Shown: positions 23,601-35,632 of the stretch, piece after piece | How the letters are laid out: each line of letters opens with the position of its first letter | Position numbering within the stretch: position 1 is the stretch's first letter | NCBI RefSeq assembly: GCF_016097555.1 | Contig: NC_054704.1 | Location: forward strand, 28,810,207-28,874,206 | DNA: 64,000 nt | Source of the DNA: Gigantopelta aegis | Taxonomy: Eukaryota; Mollusca; Gastropoda; Neomphalida; Peltospiridae | Reading direction: 5' to 3' | Made by a program: the position numbers and the translations under genes | Notes under the pieces: model-generated | Told to the model about the DNA's origin: nothing | Database searches by the model: none | The model's input: the letters and a program-made list of their open reading frames with translations, nothing else

Positions 23601-26600
23601 CCTCTGTAACTAAAGCATGGTTGCTTACGCTTTGGCATCTGGTGCAACAGCCCTATAGTCTGCCGTTGTGCTGATGATTTCCGTCTCCTCATAATCTTTG
23701 TTATGTCCTTCCCTTCGCTCTTGTGCCTGGAACATCAACAATTATGTCAGCTATAAGATCTAAACATTCTTAATAAAGATGTTGTTTCAAAAAACAACAA
23801 ACGTTAACACTTTTCACATGAAAAAATATTTGACTAATTTTTTAAAAGAAGCTTTGTAATCTACTTTGACACTCTTCACTTGGAAAATTATTCATCTCAA
23901 AACCTTAATACTACTTGTGCCTACTTGTGTATTACAGTATGATTTTCATCAACAGTAGCAATAAAATTTACAACCAGGAAATTAAGTCACAAAGACACAA
24001 TGGAAGAAACCATGTCTCATTTTGTCACCAAGCCATGACAAATATATACTGAACAACAAAAACATGTATATTAATTAAGGTTGTTATTTTTTTATGAAAC
24101 ATTATTTAGTAGTTTTTTGTGTTTATTTAAATTATCAATGTCTTGTGAACATTTTAGTCCAGTTTTGACAGTCTGTTTACTAACCTAACAGTTACTGTAT
24201 CATGAAAAAGTACTTATATTAAAATACTAACATCACTTTTGTTGTTCAGTATATTAAGACTCAATTTCTCATTAAGGATAAACCATGACCACTTAAATTT
24301 TCTTGTCAATACAGGTGTGAACTGAAATAGTACTGTGCACACTTTCTTACGATTCATCTACACGGGCATTCAGTGGTTTTTCAGTTAATAATTGTATTAG
24401 CTGTAAAAATCTAGGTGATCAATTTTCACTCGAATCGCAGATGATGGATGGACTGTCAATGAGAAATTGTGTCTTAGATCCACCAAACTCGCACTTAACA
24501 ATGACGGTCAACATTATCACTTATTATTTCATCAGAATTATCATACATGCTGATTTACTAATTAATCCAGAATGCTGTGTTAATATTAATCTATAAAGTG
24601 TTTACCCTGTCTCTGTATTTATCTCTAAGTTCTTTTTGCCTTTCTTCCTCAATCCGTTTAAGTTTAGCATAGTAACTGAAATAGAAATAAACATTTATTT
24701 ATTTGGTTCAGAAACATTAGCGACATGGTTCAATGATACAAATTAACTGGAAACTATTACCTCAAGTATTTATCGACTTTGGAATAATATTGTGGCATTA
24801 CAAATTATTAGGATGTTTTAGTAACCTTGACATCTCAAAGCACATATATAAAACTAAAAAATACTACATAATACTTCAATTAATTAATTAATCAAGCAAT
24901 AGTAATAAGGACCAATGGGATCAGAGGCACAAAATATTTCTTCTCCATCATTTCTATCTTATTTTCATTTTGTTTTCACTAAGGTGTTCCCAAGGATGGG
25001 GCATTTCATCTCAGTACACAGAATTCTATAATTTAGATTACTAACCACAAAACAGCTTTACCATTAATAATAGTGAACTTTATGCCAAAATTATTACAAA
25101 CGTTTTTCTCTTTATATAAAATTTTAGCAAAATTATGGCTGTTTTGATTAAAAGTGAAATCAAATTGTGTATAAAAAACTATATGGAAAAAAGTAAAAGA
25201 AATACTTATTTAATAAAGCTCATTTTAAACTATGGTTATTTGGTGTCTAAACTTATTATTTCACAGGTTACTCCTACCGAAAAACCAGTATGGAATTTCT
25301 TATATGCAGTTTGCCACAGACTGAACAATAAATATTATAGCCTTTGACGTACCAGTCATGGAGCATTTGTTGGACATGAAAAAAACTAAAAGTCCATAAA
25401 GAGAAGCTGATCGTGCAAACCATTACTCTACAACTGAGTTATATCCCGCCCCCACCCCTACAATGGAAGAAAATGGGATGAAGACTTTGTAAGTGCAAAC
25501 CTGTTCTTTCAGAATTCTGCAAAACTATAATACTGAAAATATATACAACAAAGATAAGGTAACTACTGTATTACGTTTGCTGAATTACTAAGCACAAAAA
25601 TAGAAATCGAACACTGTAAAATGTTTGGGTAACAAACTTCTCCCAGAGATGTTAAACACGAAAATACCTTTTCTTTTTTTGTCTTCTTGTTGCTGGATCA
25701 TCATCTTCCTCCTCTGCCTTAGACTGATCGTTTCTAAAAAATACAAACAAATACAGCATGAAAGCATGGAGCTGTGCTTACTTAATCAGCAATACTGATG
25801 TAAAAACTAGAGTAAAACCAATTAACATACACTTTTTTTCTTTGGTGCTTATGCACATTATTGTGACAAGATACTGGTATAAGTAAAGAAATGCTAAAGC
25901 AAGTGTGTTCTAGCTGAAGTAAACTCAGCATTGGTTTCAGCATTTGTTCTTATAAAGGCAGTTCTCTAGTAGAATAATACATTATAGCAGTCTTTGATAT
26001 ACCAGTAGTGGATCACTAATAATGTGTACAGTGCCCAGTGGTTGAAATATATATGTTATTCTGCTATTCCAAAATGAATGATTTTCTAAATGAAGTAGTA
26101 AAACACATATTCAAGTGTTGTCATTAATAGTTGCAATATAATATGGAACAGCAAAACCACATGCAACTATTCTGTCTTCATGTTTGCTAGGTTTAGAGAC
26201 ACATTCCATCACCATATTTCTTAAACATTCAAAGTAGAAAGAATATTTATATATTTCTATCCTTATATAGATCATCTTCCCAAGTTCATCATGTCAGTAA
26301 TTAGGAGCAAATTCAAATTCAGCATAATGTATGGGGGCACGTTTAATTATAGTTACCAATATTACATAGACTAGTAGATACTGTAAATACACCTTTCAAT
26401 TACAAATACTGCGGTACTCTTAAAGGGAAATTATGTTCTCAGATGGAATAGTTATTTAAAATGCAATATTCCTTTTGATTACTGATTTTAAAAAGTTATT
26501 TATTTCAACCCCATATACTCTGCATTCCCATACTTAGCACTCTCACTCTTGCTTGAAATTAAAATATGGCGAATCATTGTAGAGTGACATACACAAGCTC

Positions 26601-29600
26601 TCTGCCAGAAAATAATTTGAGGGTACAGAATAAAAACAAAATAGATCGCAATTGCCCCTACTAGATCGTTAAGGGTTTGAAAGTGGACACTGTATTTCAT
26701 GTGCTTTGACAAAATTTAAACACTAATCATCCTGCCAGAGCTTCTAGATTGTGGTAGCCCCACTCCCATCGCTAGTGATATTCAATGTTGGGCTAGTAAA
26801 TAACATGCCCGATGGCTAGTGAAAAACAAAATTGTCAAATGTTGCAAGTCTATTTTGTAAATATGAATATCCTGACCCCACCCCAACCCCCAATGTTAGT
26901 GTTTTTAAGCTCTATTTCCCTCTTTAGGTGACATATCTGATTATTACTATTATTTAGTAAAATTGTATTAACTTAAAGTAAAGTAGGACTAGAAGCATCA
27001 GATGATGCCAGCAGTTATATCATTAGAAATCCCTTTAAACTGGGGGAGGGATGCATATCTTCATAGTTGTAAGTGCCACTAGCCCTCAATTTTCGATGTC
27101 TATGTAGCAGTTAAAAAAGAAAGAGAAAAAGAGGCTTGATTTAGATATTAAATTAACAGTCAAACATTCATAAAAATGTTTGTGAAGAACAAAATACAAA
27201 ATTACAAATATTAATACTAAATACTTTGTTTTCAATGCTTACAATGCTGCATGAATCGTGGACTGGTATCCTCCCGATGATGATGACTTTGGTGTCATCA
27301 ACATCCGTCGAAAATCTTCATTGGTGAGAGGATGGCTAAACAAAAATAATCATAATACTATTAGCAACACAAGCCAATCATCTGATTATCATTTAAAAAC
27401 ATAAGTGATACACAGAGAGCTCGAAAGAGGAAGTAAAGTATGGCCTGCTGTTAATTTTGTAAGATAGCGGCCAAAAAGAAATATGTCCTGCTAGTGCTAA
27501 TAAAAACATATGGCCTGTTGGAAATAACACAGCACGGGGGTGATAAGAGAGTTTGAAATAATGTGCGAAACAAAACAATCTAATTAAAATTAGCTCCACA
27601 ATTACATGTGGATCTAACACCAGTTGGAGCTCATGTCCACCAATCAAAACCTTACTTGCAGAATCATGCCAGTGATTTAAAAATAATTTGAAAACATTCC
27701 GAATTCTCCTGAGGGTATACGACATGTTTCGTGTGAATTACGAATGCCTTAAAACATGTTTTATTTTATAAAATAAATAATTTGTAATGTAAAACTGAAG
27801 ACTAATTTAGTTAGGTTTTTTTATAAATAAATAAATAATTTTTAATGTAAAATTGAAGACTGATAACCCACTGGTTGCTGTTAGATCCACATGTAATAGT
27901 GGAGCTAATTTTAATTAGATTGGAAACAAAAGTATTTCTGAGATTATGGAATTCAAATATAACAGAATCACAAGATAAATAGCAGGTGAGTAAGGAAGCA
28001 AAAGTTTTATTTAACGACGCACTCAACACGTTATTTTTGTTTATATGGCGTCGGACATATGGTTAAGGACCACACAGATATTGCGAGGTAACCTGCTGTC
28101 GCCACTTCATGGGCTACTCTTTTCGATTAGCAGCAAGGGATTTTTTATATGCACCATCCCACAGACATGATAGTACATACAATGGCCTTTGATACACCAG
28201 TTGTGAAGCACTGGCTGGAACGAAAATAGCTGATGAGATAACCATACATACATCCATCTCTTGAAAAATAACCTGCGATATTTTGGTGGTAACAGCGGGT
28301 GAATTTCTATTTCACATGCTAGGTCTAAAAATGGACTGATTTTCACAGGCCGCTATTTCGAAAACCGATACTGCATACATACATACTTACAGTACTTTAT
28401 CCTAAATACATTTTGCCATTTCAACATGTTAAAACAATATATACTTACAAAAAATATGCATGAATGCAATATATATTTATGTACATAATCTGCAATATAT
28501 ATATAAAAATTCAAAATGATGTAAACCAGTTGACCACTGCTCTAGTTATTAAAACAAATTACACAGGTTTATTGTTTAGAACAAAATGTACAAAATTACT
28601 GGAAGAAAAAAAATCTAGTTTGGGCTACTTACATTATGACAACCACTGACACCATTATTTTAAACATGAAAATACATTTTAAATGATTTTTGGCAAATAA
28701 AATATTGATACATATTAAAATTATACTCTACTTATATTTTCTTGCTTAGAATATGAACATCTATGTAACCAATGCATTTCTGGACATCATAATATGTTGT
28801 AGTAGTAATTGTAGTGATTCCAAATGTATTTATCCATAAAATGCTTTGCAATTAAAACATGTTAAGGTATGATAATTTTTTATAAAAAACAGGAAAAAGC
28901 AGGATGTGTTTATTTTGTTGTTGTACATGAACAGACAGAAATCTGCTTTATATTCCTAGTAACCTATTATAATTTGCACCCAGTGTACAACTGGTTGACA
29001 TCTGCTTGTTATTGTATCTATTTGAAATAAGTCAATCAAAACCTGTCATCATCCTCATCGTCTGGTTTCTTGAAATGATCACTTGGTGGAAGAGGGTTAG
29101 AAAACACCTCTGGTTCACCTTCTGCAAAATAAAACACAATAGCTGAAATAAGTCATACATATAAATCACGTTTATAGATGTAGTGCGGAGCGGGGCATAA
29201 CTCAGTGGTAAAGCGCTCGATTGCTGTATGGTCAGTTTAGGATCGTTCACTGTCGGTGGGTCTATTGGGTTATTTCTCGTTCCAGTCAGTGCACAAATGA
29301 TATATCAAAGGCTGTGGTATGTGCTATCCTGTCTGTGGGATGGTGCACATAAAAGATCCCTTGCTACTAATGGAAAAATGTAGCAAGTTTCCTCTCTTAT
29401 GACCATGTCAAAATTACCAAATGTTTGACATCCAATAGCCAATGATTAATAAATCAATGTGCTATAGTGGTGTTGTTAAACAAAATAAAATTTACCTATA
29501 TAGTGAAGTGTTCTTGCTGGATGAAAATACAGGAGACACAATCTCCCATCTTTACAAAAAACATTTTAAAGTCAACTTTGTGGATAGACCGACCATTTTG

Positions 29601-32600
29601 ACCATCAATATCTAGAACAAAAAGGTTGGTATGATGTATAAATCTACTCAACTTGAGGCGAGTTGACCAAACACTAGAGCGGGTTTACCAAATACTGGGT
29701 CAAGTTGAGCAAACATTGGGGCGAGTTAACCAAACACTGGAGCGAGTTGGTCCTTTTTGGAGGCAAGTTGACTAAACAGTTTGAGGAGAGTTGGTAGTGG
29801 TGAGTTGACCTTCTCACTCTCCATAAAGAAATAATTGGGATTTTTTTTTAATCGATTCTATTTTTAAATGCAATTTCTTTGGATAGGCATCTTTCCAACA
29901 AAGAATGCTTAGTTTTGGTTACTAGTCATTTCATACCATGGTCATTTCATACTGGTCAGTCATTTCATACCTATTTTGGTCATTTCGTACCATTGCAAAA
30001 AGACATTTTGTACCACAGTCATAGATGATTCTTATTAATTAATCTACCTTAATAGTAATTCACCTAGGTGTGGCCATTACAAAATAGTATTATATACATA
30101 TATGGCGTTATTCAACAATTATGTAAGGCTTAAAAGTCTGAACCATGTTGTTAAAATTACGATAAATTACTCTCCTACTTTTTATTACCAATATATTTTT
30201 CTCACATTTTGCCAAGACAAAAATCGTGGAAAAATCATTACAATAACTCAGATTTCATACACCAAATTGTAACCATATCATCTATACTGACTTCATGGAG
30301 ATCTCCTAGGACAAAAAACATGTCATTTTTTCTTGCCGTCTGACATATTACTTTTTTATGGAATACTCTTCATGAGAGGAAGCCACTGAAGTCTGTGATG
30401 TAATTAATATGATGTCATTGCATTATACCATAACCACCGCATGTGTTACAGGGGACAATATTTCGAAATCTGAGGTAACCGAAAGTCAGTTCACGTGGTT
30501 TGTACCTAGGTAACCAAATGTTCGGTTACATGAATTATATTTGGGTAACCCATTGGTTACCTGATCGGTTCCCTAAAAGTTACATTGGAATTATATTTTA
30601 AATACATAATTTTTACCTCAAACATGAAGTTAAAACTAAATACAAAAGAAAACGCTTTATAAATCAGTTTCTTTAATGTTTGCTAAAGTTAACAATATTC
30701 TAAAAGGACTAAATATCAGCCCCATTAGATACATTTGGAGGAAGATGCCCATTCCCGGTCTCGCTGAAGAATAACACGCAAGACACACAAGACTAATAAT
30801 AAAAAAACACACAAAAAAAACACCAAAAAAACAAATAAAGACTACCATTTGGCACAGATAATATGTAACACTTGGTATACAGCAAATAAAAAACATATAA
30901 AAACCAACGCAAAACAACTGTCCAGTTCCTGTGAACACTTCCAGAGTCTTGATTTCGTTTGGCGGTGACCTTGCTACTTTCACTTTCTCTACACTACAGT
31001 GACGTTCCAAATGTTTGTTTTTTAAAGCCCATTATGTGATGTTAGTATTTTTCAACTTTTGTGACACTTTTGGATTCCTGTTTACATTAAAAGTGTTTTC
31101 AACATTTGTAAAATTATTGGAAATCCAATATTATGTCTATATATTCCTTTAGAGATAAAATAGCAGTCGATATTTTAGCCATCCCCAGCGGTACGTGCAC
31201 ATTTCTTTAAAACGTTTGGCTCAACTCTATACTGAGCATTTTAGTTTAGACTGGTCGCACCTTACAACTGTTGTTTACTGGTTTGTAGCATGCTGTGCAT
31301 TTAGTATCTAAAAATCAGTCTAAAACATTTATTGGAATACTATTTGGTCTATTGGAATACTAGTAGTAAGTCTGCGTGAATAAAACTTACTGTAATCGTA
31401 AAGTTTGCAATTTTTAATTTCTGAACGTCTACAGGTCACGACATAACCAATCTGCTGTTCGCGTGAATTTAATTTTGCGTAACCAACATGCGAACAGAAC
31501 GGCGGTTCACGTGAAATATTGTGCCCTGTGTTAATTATGTCATGTATCCAGTGTTCTCGCTGGGTGAAATTAAAGGAGGGTGGCCGCGTGGCATAGTTCA
31601 AAAAAAAAAAAATAATAATAAAAAAATGGGGTGGGGTGGGAGCTTGGTTACCATATTGTTGTGTTTTGGTAGACTTTGTGGAAAGACATACTCTTATTTT
31701 GCCTTCAAAAAAAGTGCAAAAACGTTTATACAAAATACAAGCAGACTCGTCTTTTAATTGAAACGAAGATGTTACCAGTCTGACAACAACGAGCAGTTCC
31801 GGTTTTGATGAACTGATCAAAGTTTTAATATTATTATTTTAATAAAGATTTCAAGATATACGAAAAACAATAAAGATGTTTGTAAAGTGATCCCCTAATG
31901 TCGGATAATTTTTTTGTTATTTTCATCTTCATCGAATGAATTGATCGCTGTGATAAAATATTATCACCAGCTAATAAAGTTTCATTTTTGAAAAAGCGGT
32001 GTATATATTATTTGGCACCCAAGATAAATGATTTTAATGACAAACACTACCACTTCCGTTGTTTTCATAAGTGGTGATATCCTACAAAATGAAAATTAAC
32101 AATATTTTATAAAGAATTGCTGAATAAACAGAATGACAGAAATGACAGAAAGTAAAAATCATCAGTTACAACCAATTATATCTGCAAATATCAGATGATA
32201 GTTAGTAAAAACAAAAGACAGAAAGACCATTCTGATCACGTGACAAATTTGGCACCAAATAAGTGGATTTTTTTTCAATCGGAGATTGCCAAATCCGTAA
32301 AAAATAAAATGTCTTTATTGCTCAGATAAAATATAACTTATATTGTGTGTATTAAACATACAAATGGATACAGGTAAGGGACAAAATAGAGGGTGTTAAA
32401 AATACTGTTAAATTATGTTACGGTAACTGTTGTAAATGTTTCGTCAATTGCTTTTTTAAATGGAACAAAATGGCTGTGCCCATTATATTTAATAGCAGTC
32501 ACATTTAACAATTTTATTAATTAAATATAATAATATACTTGTTAATATTAAGCTATAATGTGCATTATATATCGTTGAATATGCATACCAGTCCAAAAGA

Positions 32601-33485
32601 CTTGCTTAAAGGGACATTCCTGAGTTTGCTGCAATTTTTAAGATGTTATCGACTAACGATTGTAATTACATATCAAATACATTTTTCTGCATACAATATT
32701 AGTGGCTGTATATTAAACGTGTTTCTCATCGTTCTAATATTTGTACTAGGTTAAATGTCATTTTATTTCCTAAAAAACATTTTTTCATACATATGAAATT
32801 ATTTCAAGACAGAATCCAGTCTGGGCTTCTTACAAATATTAAGACGACCAGAAACACACTGAGTATACAGACACTGATATTACAAACAAGAAAATATATT
32901 TAAAAAGTAAGTTTAATCGTAGAAATATTTTATTAGTCGGAAACATCTTACAATGGAGCAAACTCAGGAATGTCCCGTTAAGCATTCCTTTAATTGTGTT
33001 AATTCAATACTCCAAAGACGGTAAAATATGTAAAACAATTCTCCTATTTGGTATTTAATGACTTGAAAATTCTGCAGCTTGATAGCCATAGATGATAGAG
33101 AATTAGGTGAGTTATGACAAGAGGTGGCTTGTTATCTTTGATGTCATTGTAAATTGATGTGTGCAAATCAATCTCTTCAGGAATATAGTTCACTAGGTTG
33201 TGGAAAAATTAAAGAGGGTGGCAGAAATGTATTCATGTAACGCAGATTCAATTAAAAATTGTTGGAACAGCCTTAGTTTAGGAGATGCTCAGATGGGGGG
33301 GGGGGGGGGGAATGGGGATGATCACCGATTCGCCGAGCGATTGCAGGCTAGAAGATAGAACTTTAGCCATTGAATGTGATCTCCAATGGTTAATGTGATG
33401 TCTATTGATGACATGCTCTTAACAAAAATCTTGGGAATCATATCTGCTCGTGCCACTAAAATACTCTTAACTTACTTTCTGGCAT
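15589..33485 (-). CDS. IK/RED protein, spliceosome component (complete)
   Basis: Nineteen coding exons in transcript order: 33485-33476, 29121-29043, 27335-27243, 25733-25668, 24675-24606, 23726-23629, 22836-22722, 22369-22299, 21924-21875, 21718-21555, 20798-20687, 20167-20113, 19669-19520, 18669-18522, 17880-17815, 17168-17137, 16758-16671, 16277-16132, 15757-15589. They total 1782 nt, or 593 residues (human RED is about 557). Start is MPEKGEPEVFSNPLPPSD, matching human MPERDSEPFSNPL. Hallmarks in order: LTNEDFRRMLMTP; a KKKSYYAKL segment; NKDYEETEIISTTADYRAV; ESKYLGGDMEHTHLVKGLDY; ERNELFLPKRMAYVVDLEDD; DIPTTLIRSKADCPSLE; LTTNDIVINKLTQILSYLRQ; the Arg/Asp/Glu repeat tract that gives RED its name (exons 13-14); SYAECYPG; DEVDYTKMDQGNKKGP; GRWDFDTQEEYSDYM; ending KQPRY. 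The family acts in the spliceosomal B complex with SMU1 and has reported spindle-checkpoint roles. One intron uses a GC donor. The last exon is partly duplicated downstream. Very high confidence. Confidence 0.96.
17482..17772 (-). mobile_element. tRNA-derived SINE, class A
   Basis: Complete minus-strand copy from the tail (GACACCACTAGAGCACATTG) to the head (CCACTTGGCTACGTACCAC). It lies in an IK intron, sense with respect to IK. Confidence 0.8.
18520..18521 (-). other. GC splice donor of IK intron 14
   Basis: After the exon coding KSYFEKPMEE the only donor that keeps frame with the next exon (DDVSKPAGSAKD) is GCAAGT, a classic strong GC-AG donor. The nearby GTGTTT donor would shift the frame. 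Confidence 0.8.
20608..20650 (+). repeat. GT microsatellite
   Basis: Sixteen or so GT units in an IK intron, close to exon 20687-20798. Confidence 0.9.
24043..24255. mobile_element. Second copy of the TACTGAACAA MITE
   Basis: TATATACTGAACAACAAAAA is mirrored by TTTTGTTGTTCAGTATATTA. It lies in an IK intron. Confidence 0.65.
26736..27001. mobile_element. Second CAGRGCTTCTAGA family MITE
   Basis: Begins CAGAGCTTCTAGATTGTGG and shares with 38982-39235 the series CCCCACTCCCATSGCTAG, GGGCTAGTAAATAAC, ATGAATATCCTG and GTAAAGTAGG-CTAG. It lies in an IK intron. Confidence 0.6.
27576..27922. mobile_element. 347-bp MITE with long inverted repeats and 9-bp target duplication
   Basis: The left arm starts CAATCTAATTAAAATTAGCT and matches the reverse complement of the right arm over about 44 bp with one mismatch. 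GAAACAAAA flanks both sides (27567-27575 and 27923-27931). A 9-bp duplication with long terminal repeats suggests a Mutator-like element. It lies in IK intron 2. Confidence 0.8.
27771..27865. repeat. Tandem copies of a TAAATAATTT...GAAGAC unit
   Basis: Two adjacent copies of a unit of about 60 bp with the core AATGTAAAACTGAAGACT / AATGTAAAATTGAAGACT lie inside the MITE at 27576-27922, marking an internal duplication. Confidence 0.55.
28001..28230 (-). mobile_element. SINE, class B, 5' truncated
   Basis: Tail TTTATTTAACGACGCACTCA, core GTCGCCACTTCATGGGCTAC and AGCAAGGGATTTTTTATATG. It stops near GCACTGGCTGGAACGAAAA. Confidence 0.75.
28287..28370 (+). repeat. Short repeat shared with 45970-46060
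   Basis: GTGAATTTCTATTTCACATG and AAAAATGGACTG-TTTTCAC-GG-TGCTATTT-like blocks occur in both places in the same orientation. Confidence 0.5.
29187..29492 (+). mobile_element. tRNA-derived SINE, class A
   Basis: Head GGGCATAACTCAGTGGTAAAG, degenerate B box, core and tail GTGGTGTTGTTAAACAAAA. It lies in IK intron 1, immediately beyond the exon at 29043-29121, and is antisense to IK. Confidence 0.75.
29645..29812 (+). repeat. Minisatellite of about 21 bp
   Basis: At least five diverged units around GCGAGTTGACCAAACACTGG (starts near 29658, 29679, 29700, 29721 and 29742) and then looser ones to 29812. It lies in IK intron 1. Confidence 0.7.
29917..30022 (+). repeat. Isolated end of the TCATTTCGTACC family in IK intron 1
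   Basis: Starts GGTTACTAGTCATTTCATACC and carries four spaced copies of the motif, matching the right end of the 37725-38095 element in reverse orientation. Confidence 0.55.
30449..31531. mobile_element. Possible 1.1-kb inverted-repeat element in IK intron 1
   Basis: CAGGGGACAATATTTC near 30450 is mirrored by GAAATATTGTGCCCTG near 31530. Both ends continue into GGTTAC/TTCACGTG-rich repeats. Ends starting CAGGG suggest a hAT-like element. No coding frame was recognised and the flanking duplication is unclear. Confidence 0.45.
31793..31910 (+). repeat. Repeat of about 115 bp shared with 39786-39905
   Basis: Contains ATCAAAGTTTTAATATTATT, TTTCAAGATATACGAAAAAC and GATCCCCTAATGTCG, nearly identical to the copy about 8 kb away. 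One copy is in an IK intron and one in an HMMR intron. Confidence 0.75.
32610..32977. mobile_element. 368-bp TTAA-flanked MITE
   Basis: The ends AGGGACATTCCTGAGTTTGC and, reverse-complemented, CGGGACATTCCTGAGTTTGC form an inverted repeat extending imperfectly for about 45 bp. TTAA lies on both sides (32606-32609 and 32978-32981). It lies in IK intron 1. A TTAA target suggests a piggyBac-type or other TTAA-specific transposase in trans. Confidence 0.8.
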
Positions 33486-33532
33486 GATTGGCTTTTTATA
33501 ATATTTTGCAAAAACAAATACAACAAAACAAA

Positions 33533-33540
33533 ACTTCCGG
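33533..33540 (-). promoter_or_regulatory. ETS-like site upstream of IK start
   Basis: CCGGAAGT on the minus strand lies about 50 bp upstream of the IK ATG (33485-33483). This is the typical ETS/GABPA motif of housekeeping promoters. The first coding exon has only ten coding bases, so this may instead lie in the 5' UTR. The transcription start is unknown. Confidence 0.35.
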
Positions 33541-34146
33541 TTTTATCAATACTACTTGTCCAACGAAGATTGCTGTTAATAAATAACGAATACAAAAATG
33601 CTTATTTGGATTCTCAATAATTTTACAGCGTGTTCCACACATAAATACATTATAATGCATACAAATAAATACACACCTAATTAATTAACATTAATGTTAA
33701 AAGTCAATGCAAGATTAATTTATACAAAATAAATGTGTGCATATATATATATATATAAAGGATTTAAACACAATTTAAGTTCAACGTGGATGGTTATTGT
33801 TAATGATGAAGTATTTTAAATACGGTACCGGTATGTGTTTCTTAATTTATAAAATTGTTACGATGTAGTGAAAAATTCATTTCATTCCCAATCATATTTG
33901 GACTAACTTTTTGTGGATAGCACTTGCAAAAGTGTTAAATATAGGTTGATTGCCGACTTTGTATTTGGTGCCATTTTAATGTAAAATGTTTTGTTTTCAA
34001 ATTATTTTTGAAAGGATTATTTAATATTGTCATCAAATATATATATTCGTTACAGTTAAGATTAATGTTGATGTATTTTTGTAGTTTCAAAAGACCGCCA
34101 TACCACAATATACAACCATCGCAACCGCATACCTGTGTGTGTATAT

Positions 34147-34148
<2 letters not shown>

Positions 34149-34222
<74 letters not shown>

Positions 34223-34231
34223 ATATATATA
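34149..34231 (+). repeat. TA microsatellite
   Basis: About 80 bp of alternating TA with small interruptions in the IK-HMMR intergenic region. Confidence 0.95.
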
Positions 34232-34595
34232 CATCAACATTAATCTATATAGTGTTACGTAACGTACTTTTTCATTACAATTTTTTTTTAAATTCTTATT
34301 ACATGTATTACTAAAACAAAAATCATAAACGTTTTGTCACGGCGACAATGTACAACGTAGATATAATTATAGCTAAATGTAAATACACAATAATTATTAA
34401 CAATTGAGATGAAATGCGTATCTGTGCTTTCCCAAATCGCAAAACAGCATGTTAAAATTATTTTACAGCCATAGTATGACTTGTTTGAGAATAGGATGGG
34501 CTGGTGTCTCCAAGCGTTATGTAATATTTGGGGGGTGTATGATCTAGCGTTACAGGGGGGGGGGGTGTCTATGTAACAGAATAAAAATCAACCTT

Positions 34596-34668
34596 CACTG
34601 AGGGGATTCGAACCATGGACTCTCAGTACAAGAATCCAACGCTCCACCAACTGAGCTAATAGGGAATT
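34596..34668 (-). repeat. Degenerate tRNA-like sequence
   Basis: On the minus strand TTAGCTCAGTTGGTGGAGCG and GGTTCGAATCC match tRNA A and B boxes. The anticodon loop would read TTCTTGT (anticodon CTT, Lys-like), but the anticodon and T stems pair poorly, so this is a pseudogene or SINE head, not a functional tRNA. Confidence 0.5.
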
Positions 34669-34924
34669 TCCCACTAGCTACTGCCAGTAGGAGCACTTTA
34701 TATCTACACTACTACATCTATTTTTCACAAAAATAGCGTCACGTAATATTTGAACGGCCGCTACTAAGCACTACTCATCCGCTTAAACTTTGACCACCAA
34801 AAACTCAAATCATCACTTGTAGTGTAGATATCAGTGCGCTAAAGCGAGGTTCATTGAATCACCGATAAACACTGAAATGGACCGAATGTATAAAACGTTT
34901 AAAAAGTTAACATTTGTTTTATTT

Positions 34925-35106
34925 GACACCTCTAGAGCACGTTGGTTAATTAATCATCCACTTTCCCACATACAGGAAAGCACATACCACGGCCTTTGGC
35001 CAGTTGTGTGCACTGGTTCGAACGAAAAAAAAATCATTTGAATGGTTCGATCCTGCGACGCAAGCACCTCAAGCGAGCACTCAACCGACTGAGCTAAATC
35101 TCGCCC
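34925..35106 (-). mobile_element. SINE, class A, internally deleted
   Basis: The tail (GACACCTCTAGAGCACGTTG) joins directly to mid-core CTTTCCCACATACAGG. The head has GGTTCGATCCTGCGACGC and GACTGAGCTAAATCTCG, matching the subfamily at 49682-49985. Confidence 0.7.
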
Positions 35107-35444
35107 CTTGGACCGAATGTATAATACTATCAAACTTTATCTGATTATAATTACCGTGTGTTCATTGGGTTGTTTTAATAGTATATATTATTTAACAAAT
35201 TAATATTTGTATCTTTCCTAAGTTTTAATGGTACCCACAATACGTGGCACAACTCATTTATAATTATTATTAAATACTGTTTATTTATAAAAAGAACTGA
35301 TTTCATTTGAGTTTGAAACTTTTAGAAAACATTGCAACACAAAAATAAATTGAAAGAATGGGAATTTTTATTTGTTTAAATTGGTTTGTTCTTGGTTGTT
35401 TGGGGTTTTATTAATTTTATTATGATGATGATGATGATGATGAT

Positions 35445-35632
35445 CATATCATATCATATATCATATCATATCATATCATATCATATCATATCATATCATA
35501 TCATATCATATCATATCATATCATATCATATCATATCATATCATATCATATCATATCATATCATCATATGAGATGAGATGAGATGAGATGAGATATATGA
35601 TATATGATTTGATTTGATTTGATTTGATTTCA
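35445..35632 (+). repeat. Compound pentanucleotide array
   Basis: A GATGAT run leads into about 23 ATATC units (35445-35563), then GATGA units (35568-35593), then GATTT units (35606-35632). All are five-base units one or two changes apart. Confidence 0.9.

Noticed and set aside
33935-34240. Tyr-Ile repeat frame
   Set aside because: Translation of the TA microsatellite.
34596-34668. Functional tRNA-Lys(CTT) gene
   Set aside because: A and B boxes are good, but the anticodon, T and acceptor stems do not pair properly; listed as a tRNA-like repeat.
35445-35565. CRISPR-like array
   Set aside because: Short identical units without spacers in a eukaryotic genome; a simple satellite.
35386-35571. 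Ile-Ser-Tyr-His repeat frame
   Set aside because: Translation of the ATATC array.
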